A stretch of 64,000 nt of DNA, taken from Flavobacterium psychrophilum. GTDB lineage: Bacteria; Bacteroidota; Bacteroidia; Flavobacteriales; Flavobacteriaceae. Numbering within the stretch: position 1 is the stretch's first letter; every line of letters begins with the position of its first letter. Positions 58,883 through 64,000 of the stretch are shown piece after piece. A program made the position numbers and the translations under genes. The DNA is taken from positions 237,221 to 301,220 of the forward strand of contig CAMCFT010000001.1 in NCBI GenBank assembly GCA_945874225.1, in the 5' to 3' direction. Below the pieces are notes generated by a model that had not been told where the DNA came from, made no database searches, and was given only the letters and a program-made list of their open reading frames with translations.

Positions 58883-60397
58883 TTATTTATCCCACCAAAC
58901 TGGAGTAACCATTGGTTTAAAATTAGCTGAATAATTAGCCGCATTTGAACCTCTTTCGTTAGTAGAATACACGAATCGTCTAATCCATTTTCCTTCGTTT
59001 ATTGGGTCGGTATTAACAGGAATAGCTAGGCCTTTGAAAGCATTTACCGAAAAGTCATATCTTCTATAATCGTTAAATGTTTCAGGATTTAAGAACAAAG
59101 CAATGAATTTTTGTCTCATAATATCTTTCAATTCTAATGATCCAGCTCCTTTATCGATAGATGTATCAGCTAAATAGGCAGTTTGTGAAATAGCAGCAAC
59201 ACCCAATTTGGTCATATTTGCAATGATACCTGCTTTGTAAGCGGCATATGCAGTAGCATTAGCTCCTGTGGTGGTTGCTGAACCACCTGCAATTAAAAAT
59301 TGAGCTTCGGCTTCCATAAATTTAGCTTCTGCAAAGCTTAAAATTACAGTTGGTGCAGCAGCATTTGAATAGTAAAATTCAGTACCTATTTTTGCTGAAG
59401 ATCCTGATCCTGTTCCGTTTGTGGCACCTACATATCCTGCCGCTAAAATTGGCTGAGTTCCTGTAATACCTGCGGACGAATAGGTTCTCATATCAACCAA
59501 TAATGGCATTCTTGGGTCCATGGCTTCTGTACTAAAAGGAAAGGCTGTCCCACCATTCATATAGCTTATAAATTGGTTTGAAATTGCATACAATACATTT
59601 CCAGAGAACAATCCTAATTGACTTGCATACCAAGGATTTACATTTACCTTATTGTAGTTTAACTGAAAATCCTCTGAATTAGCTGAAAATCCTTTTGCTA
59701 AACTTGCTACAACAGCATTTCCTGAAACCGCTGCTCCATTTACTTTTGATAAATGTAATTGATATCGAGCTTTAAAAGTATAAGCTGCTTTAGTCCATTT
59801 AGCAATGTTTCCTGCATAGATCAAATCCTCTTTGCCTGGAGCAAAAGTAGAAGTGTTCGGACTTTCAAATAATGCAATTGCGTCATCTAACAATTTGATT
59901 ACATCTGTATAAATAGTTTGCTGGCTATCGTATTTTGGCGTAAAATTTTGACCCGCCAAAGTTGCCTCTGTAAAAGGCACATCGCCATAGATATCTGTAG
60001 TTTGTCCTATATTTATAGCTTTTAAAACTTTTGCAATACCTAAATAATAGCTTGAATTAGTATTAATTGATTTTTCTTCTAAAATTTTGATGTTTGGTAA
60101 AGCTTTCGAATATACAGTAAACCAATAGTTGTCTAAAGTACTTAAATAATGATTGTCAATACCTTGACGATCCAGCACGATAGTAGTTATATGTTGATCT
60201 ACAATTGCAATGTTTGTTGATGCTTGAAATTGTGCCGTCATTGTATATTGTATGCAAGGCGATAAAACATCTTGCATTACTATAACTTCATTTGCCAGTG
60301 TGTTGCTTGGAGTATTCACCTCAAAATAGCTATCACTGCAACTATAAATTGAGATTGCCAATATTGACACTCCTACAATTTTAAATATATTTTTCAT
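58883..60397 (-). CDS. SusD/RagB-like outer-membrane lipoprotein
   Basis: A 504-residue protein from MKNIFKIVGVSILAIS; an ATG three codons upstream is also possible. The lipobox SIYSC gives the anchor Cys. The domain matches SusD-like_2: CSDSYFEVNTPSNTLANEV, TPKYDSQQTIYTDVIKLLDDAIALFESP, KWTKAAYTFKARYQLHLSKVNG and the C-terminal RQKFIALFLNPETFNDYRRYDF. It is the surface lid of a SusC/SusD nutrient-uptake pair. The substrate is unknown because no enzyme genes flank it in this window. The gap to susC is 19 bases. Confidence 0.92.
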   Translation of the reverse strand: MKNIFKIVGVSILAISIYSCSDSYFEVNTPSNTLANEVIVMQDVLSPCIQYTMTAQFQASTNIAIVDQHITTIVLDRQGIDNHYLSTLDNYWFTVYSKALPNIKILEEKSINTNSSYYLGIAKVLKAINIGQTTDIYGDVPFTEATLAGQNFTPKYDSQQTIYTDVIKLLDDAIALFESPNTSTFAPGKEDLIYAGNIAKWTKAAYTFKARYQLHLSKVNGAAVSGNAVVASLAKGFSANSEDFQLNYNKVNVNPWYASQLGLFSGNVLYAISNQFISYMNGGTAFPFSTEAMDPRMPLLVDMRTYSSAGITGTQPILAAGYVGATNGTGSGSSAKIGTEFYYSNAAAPTVILSFAEAKFMEAEAQFLIAGGSATTTGANATAYAAYKAGIIANMTKLGVAAISQTAYLADTSIDKGAGSLELKDIMRQKFIALFLNPETFNDYRRYDFSVNAFKGLAIPVNTDPINEGKWIRRFVYSTNERGSNAANYSANFKPMVTPVWWDK

Positions 60398-60416
60398 AAT
60401 TCTCATCTTTTATTAA

Positions 60417-63400
60417 TTAAAATCCAATATTAAGTCCCACGGAATAGCTTTGTGTTAGCGGAACACTCTTTCCTGTAAACCCATACACATTACTTCCTGC
60501 TCCATATTGCGTTCCTTCTGGGTCAAAACCTCTGTAAGGAGTCCATATTAAGAAATTACTTCCACTTACAGATAAAGAAGCATTCGTTAATTTAAGGAGA
60601 GAGACTAAATCATTTGAAAAATTATAAGTCAATGATACATTTCTTAATTTGAACCAAGATGCGTCCTGAATTAAAATTTCTGAAGCTCTGTTGATAACGG
60701 CATTTCTCCAATATGTATTTCCGTCGTACATAATTGAAACATCATTTTTAACATACCCACCTGCTCCGTCTGATTTTACCCCGTCTAATACAGTTAAGTG
60801 ATTTCTGTCTTCGGTCATTTTTAAATTTCCGTTACGAATACCATTTCTTTCGGCTGAATCAAATACTTCTCCGCCTTTTTTGTATTCAACCAAAAACCCT
60901 AAATTCCAATTTTTATATTTTAAGTTATTGTTTAAAGTGACTACATAGTCAGGAAAAGCATTTCCTACATTGGTATAAGCAATTGCACCATTGGCATCTT
61001 TTGCCATTACAGGCAAACCATTAACTATTAATCGTTCTCCGTTTACATAAGCCCACGATTGAGCATATAATGAACCTATTGCATCGCCTACTTTTATACG
61101 AGAATATACTTCGGAAGCACCTGCATCATTTGCAAAATCGATTTGTTCAAAGGGTAACGATAATACCTCTGTTTTATAAGCGGTAAAATTCACAGTAGAT
61201 GTCCATTTGAAAGCGTTATTTTTTACAATATCTGCTGCTAAAGTAAGTTCGTGACCTTTGGTATTTAATGAACCCGAGTTTTTCCAAATTGAGGACAATC
61301 CTGTAGATTGTGGAACGGTAACTTTCAAAATTTGTCCGTCGCTCGTTCTATCAAAATAAGTATATTCTAAACGAATACGGTTATGTACGAAGTTTAAATC
61401 GATACCAGCTTCATTGGTAGTTACAATTTCAGCTTTAATATTTGGATCTGCATCTACGGTACCAATACTTACTCCTCCAATACCGTTGAAAGGAGTATCA
61501 GGAGATGAATATCTGCCAATACCAAAAGGAGGTACTTTTCCTACTTGTGCCCATGACCCACGTAGTTTTCCAAACGAAAGGACGCTACCTTCTTTATCGA
61601 TTAAGTCGTTGAAAAGAAAGGCAAGATTCGTAGAAAAATAATTAAATGCACGATTTGCTTTTGGTAAAGTAGAAGCATAATCCCTTCTTCCAGTTGCAGA
61701 CACGAAAATTCTTTCTTTATAATCGGCTTTTAATTCTGTATAATACCCAACTGTTCTAACAATTTCATTGGTTTGTGATACATATTTGTTGATGGTATTT
61801 GCCATATTGTTGAAATTTGGTTTTAATAAGCCTTCACCTCTTACGTTCATATAATTGGTATTAGTATCAAAAATCATATTTCCCACCAAAGCCGAGGTAT
61901 TAAAATCACCAAATTTTTTGGAAGCAGTAACCATAAAGTTAGAGTTTAATCCTTTAAAGTTAATATTTTCGTTTACGATAAAACCACCTACAGGTCCACC
62001 AGCATCCAATTCTGCACCAACATATCGGTTTCTTTGTTCAGCATAGTTGTCTAAACTGGCTCTATATACTACTTGTAACCAGGGTTTTGCTTGCCAATTC
62101 AAATCAGCCGAAGCAATCCAACGATCTACCTTATCTTGCAAATTACTTACCATTGCCAAATATAAAGGTTGATCGACTGTTCCTACTGACCAATCTTTCT
62201 CGCCTCCAGAGGGGGTTAAATAATCATTTACATCGATAGATGGTGACCAATAAGAAAGTACACTCATAATTGATCTATCCCCACCATTGGCACGAGCCCC
62301 ACCAGAATTAGAATAAGATACAGAAGTGCCTAATTTTAAATTTTCTGAAAGTTTGTAACCGCCATTAAATTTTAATGTTTTTCTGTCATAATCAGTATTA
62401 GGCACAATACCTTGATCTTTGCTGGTAGAAGCAGAAACGAAATAGTTCATTTTATCAGTACCACCGCTCAAGCTTACATTATTTGTAAAATTGACTCCTG
62501 TATTAAAGAAATCTTTGTAGAAATTTCTAAAATAGATGCTTTTATCATCGGCACTTGAATATTTAGGTCCATTAGATTGGAAACCACCATTGATAATTCT
62601 ACCATCAGTATATCTAGGATCTGTGTAAAATTCAATTCCAGAAGGAGTATTTGCATTCATGCTTTTTACAGCAGGATAATAATCGAAAAGAGTTGTATTA
62701 GTTGGGCTAATTCTTCTATATGAACCCTCTCTGTAGGTAGATTGTAGTTCAGGATATTTATTCACATCGTTAAAAGAAGTACTCGAAGAAACATTCACTT
62801 TTGTTTTTCCTTCTTTACCTTTTTTGGTTGTAATAATAATTACCCCATTTCCTGCCAAAATACCATACAATGCTGTGGCTCCAGCACCTTTTAATACAGT
62901 ATAGGATTCAATATCATTTGGGTTTAAGTCAACTCCACGGTTGGAGAATGAAAATTGCTCGGCGCTACTTGGAGAGTTACCTATACTTGCCAAAACATTT
63001 CCTGAAAAGGTGTTATTGTTTACTGGATTTCCATCAATAACAATCAATGGCTGGTTGTTACTTCCTGAACTTAACGAAGAAACACCACGAATTAAAATAT
63101 CAACTCCACCTCCAGCTTCACCAGAAGTTTTGCTAATAGTTACACCAGAAACACTTCCTTGTAAAGACTCTAGAGCATTTAGTTGTCCAGGACGTTCCAC
63201 ATCTGCCGCCTTAATGGTTTGGTTGGCATACCCTAAAGATTTGGTTTTGTTTTTAATTCCCATCGCAGTTACTACGACTTCCTCTAGTTTGTTTTCTCCG
63301 TCCTCATTTAATGTAACATTTAGAGTACTGCCTGAAACTTTAATCTCCTGATTTGAAAAACCAATATAAGAAAACACCAAAGCAGCTCCTTTTGAAGCTT

Positions 63401-63584
63401 CAATTTGATAATTACCATCAATATCTGTCGCAATGGCAGATTTGGTTCCTTTCAGTGAGACATTTGCGCCCGGCAATGGAAGGCCTTGGGCGTCTGAAAC
63501 TTTGCCTTTTACTGTTATGTTTTGGGAATAGGTCATGAGTATTCCGAAAAAGAACAGCAAAAGAATTAAATTCTTTTTTTTCAT
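60417..63584 (-). CDS. SusC/RagA-type TonB-dependent outer-membrane transporter
   Basis: A 1055-residue protein from MKKKNLILLLFFFGILM; a TTG-initiated 16-residue extension is unlikely. A signal peptide is followed by a carboxypeptidase-like domain (ITVKGKVSDAQGLPLPGANVSLKGTKSAIATDIDGNYQIEA), the EEVVVTAMGIKNKTKSLGYA TonB/plug entry, the plug (GVSGVTISKTSGEAGGGVDILIRGVSS) with NDIESYTVLKGAGATALYG, and a 22-stranded barrel ending SYSVGLNIGF. It imports a ligand (glycan or peptide) together with SusD. Promoter and repeat lie upstream. The ligand cannot be inferred. Confidence 0.95.
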   Translation of the reverse strand: MKKKNLILLLFFFGILMTYSQNITVKGKVSDAQGLPLPGANVSLKGTKSAIATDIDGNYQIEASKGAALVFSYIGFSNQEIKVSGSTLNVTLNEDGENKLEEVVVTAMGIKNKTKSLGYANQTIKAADVERPGQLNALESLQGSVSGVTISKTSGEAGGGVDILIRGVSSLSSGSNNQPLIVIDGNPVNNNTFSGNVLASIGNSPSSAEQFSFSNRGVDLNPNDIESYTVLKGAGATALYGILAGNGVIIITTKKGKEGKTKVNVSSSTSFNDVNKYPELQSTYREGSYRRISPTNTTLFDYYPAVKSMNANTPSGIEFYTDPRYTDGRIINGGFQSNGPKYSSADDKSIYFRNFYKDFFNTGVNFTNNVSLSGGTDKMNYFVSASTSKDQGIVPNTDYDRKTLKFNGGYKLSENLKLGTSVSYSNSGGARANGGDRSIMSVLSYWSPSIDVNDYLTPSGGEKDWSVGTVDQPLYLAMVSNLQDKVDRWIASADLNWQAKPWLQVVYRASLDNYAEQRNRYVGAELDAGGPVGGFIVNENINFKGLNSNFMVTASKKFGDFNTSALVGNMIFDTNTNYMNVRGEGLLKPNFNNMANTINKYVSQTNEIVRTVGYYTELKADYKERIFVSATGRRDYASTLPKANRAFNYFSTNLAFLFNDLIDKEGSVLSFGKLRGSWAQVGKVPPFGIGRYSSPDTPFNGIGGVSIGTVDADPNIKAEIVTTNEAGIDLNFVHNRIRLEYTYFDRTSDGQILKVTVPQSTGLSSIWKNSGSLNTKGHELTLAADIVKNNAFKWTSTVNFTAYKTEVLSLPFEQIDFANDAGASEVYSRIKVGDAIGSLYAQSWAYVNGERLIVNGLPVMAKDANGAIAYTNVGNAFPDYVVTLNNNLKYKNWNLGFLVEYKKGGEVFDSAERNGIRNGNLKMTEDRNHLTVLDGVKSDGAGGYVKNDVSIMYDGNTYWRNAVINRASEILIQDASWFKLRNVSLTYNFSNDLVSLLKLTNASLSVSGSNFLIWTPYRGFDPEGTQYGAGSNVYGFTGKSVPLTQSYSVGLNIGF

Positions 63585-63612
63585 TTTGGTTAATTTTTTT
63601 TGATTAGTCTTG

Positions 63613-63620
63613 CAAACATA
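63613..63620 (-). promoter_or_regulatory. -7 box of susC-susD
   Basis: The minus strand reads TATGTTTG, matching TAnnTTTG, 29 bases before the susC start. Confidence 0.45.
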
Positions 63621-63792
63621 AACAAACCGCAATGAATTATTAACGTTAATTTAACAAAAAAATCGAATAAACATTAAAATTAAACAAATACTCCTGCTAA
63701 TTAATTATTTTTTAGATACTTATTCTATAATAATTTTTTATTGGAACAAATTTGATTTAGAGAAGAATCTATTGCTATAATCTTAATTTAAC

Positions 63793-63996
63793 CCGTTGGG
63801 TGTAATTCAATTTATATTTTTTTAAACGCATAGACCTGTCTGCCGAAAGGCAGAAACATAGTTTTTTATTGTTTTTTTAAGACGTTTCACTTTTTGATAG
63901 TGAATCATAGCTATGTGAACCCAAGACCCGAGCGATAGCGAACAGGCGAAGCAATTGGTCTATCAAACTCTTTTTACTATGACTCTATGTGTTAAA
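63793..63996. repeat. Long dispersed repeat, copy interrupted by two palindromic modules
   Basis: The sequence aligns with 20424-20580 from end to end, except for two extra pieces: 20 bases at 63834-63853 (acctgt followed by the mini-hairpin CTGCCGAAAGGCAG) and 27 bases at 63926-63952 (acccgagcgatagcgaacag plus ggcgaagc). Each falls at a defined point within the otherwise homologous repeat. It fills the end of the 370-bp region upstream of susC; no gene is seen there. Confidence 0.75.
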
Positions 63997-64000
63997 ATTT

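Noticed and set aside
1..64000. tRNA, rRNA, prophage or integrative conjugative element
   Set aside because: No cloverleaf-like intergenic sequence, rRNA segment, integrase, portal, terminase or relaxase of conjugation type was seen.

Overview
The window is a 64 kb piece of a low-GC Bacteroidota chromosome, almost certainly from Flavobacteriaceae and most like Flavobacterium. The reasons are gliding-motility lipoprotein GldH, a SusC/SusD pair, a DUF4837 lipoprotein, an HU(CCDC81)-SPOR protein, RicT, Bacteroidota-type -7 boxes (TAnnTTTG) before several genes, few Shine-Dalgarno sequences, and many short dispersed palindromic repeats of the kind common in Flavobacterium. No tRNA, rRNA, CRISPR array or prophage was seen.

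Layout. 1-8052: 3' part of mnmG, a parS-like site, a methyltransferase, an OmpH-like lipoprotein, a Pif1-like helicase, a SPOR protein and dprA. 8076-8990: a small GIY-YIG nuclease gene inside an array of about 110-bp hairpin units. 9041-16763: trpS, plsC-like acyltransferase, recA, an orphan gene with a HEPN-like motif, thioesterase, DoxX, holB, pgk. 16874-29772: LysM transglycosylase, DUF4837 lipoprotein, GNAT enzyme, OmpA protein, S41 peptidase, rnpA, two tandem PlsC-like acyltransferases, acyl-ACP desaturase, HD phosphohydrolase, enoyl-CoA hydratase, NtrY-like kinase. 29838-41144: a heme locus, with hemH-hemJ and a PchR-like AraC regulator on the minus strand and hemA-hemC-hemD-hemE-hemF-hemB plus a c-type cytochrome lipoprotein on the plus strand. 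41265-42593: DNA repair and exonuclease genes. 42662-49132: a compact minus-strand light-response cluster of three cryptochrome/photolyase proteins, DUF2256, DUF2071 and an FAD oxidoreductase. 49363-63584: DUF2452, a nucleoside-recognition membrane protein, CoA-transferase subunits split by an orphan gene, a class D beta-lactamase, PBP1A, gldH, ricT and susD-susC.

The most unusual content is the small mobile DNA. (1) The GIY-YIG gene sits between inverted 22-bp arms that also bound 66-bp hairpins, as if it were the full-length version of a miniature element. Hairpins of the same architecture, including one with an unrelated stem but a similar 22-nt loop, lie nearby. (2) A DUF1016/YhcG-type nuclease gene is inserted between hemC and hemD with a 25-bp exact duplication of the hemD 5' end. 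(3) A REP-associated transposase (RAYT) with its palindromes sits between hemE and hemF. (4) Dispersed repeats appear to be inserted in frame in dprA, hemC and hemD. (5) Short palindromic modules are nested inside larger repeats at two loci. The heme locus carries several of these insertions and its genes still read as intact.

Family assignments come from motif recognition by eye. No database search, alignment program or folding program was run.
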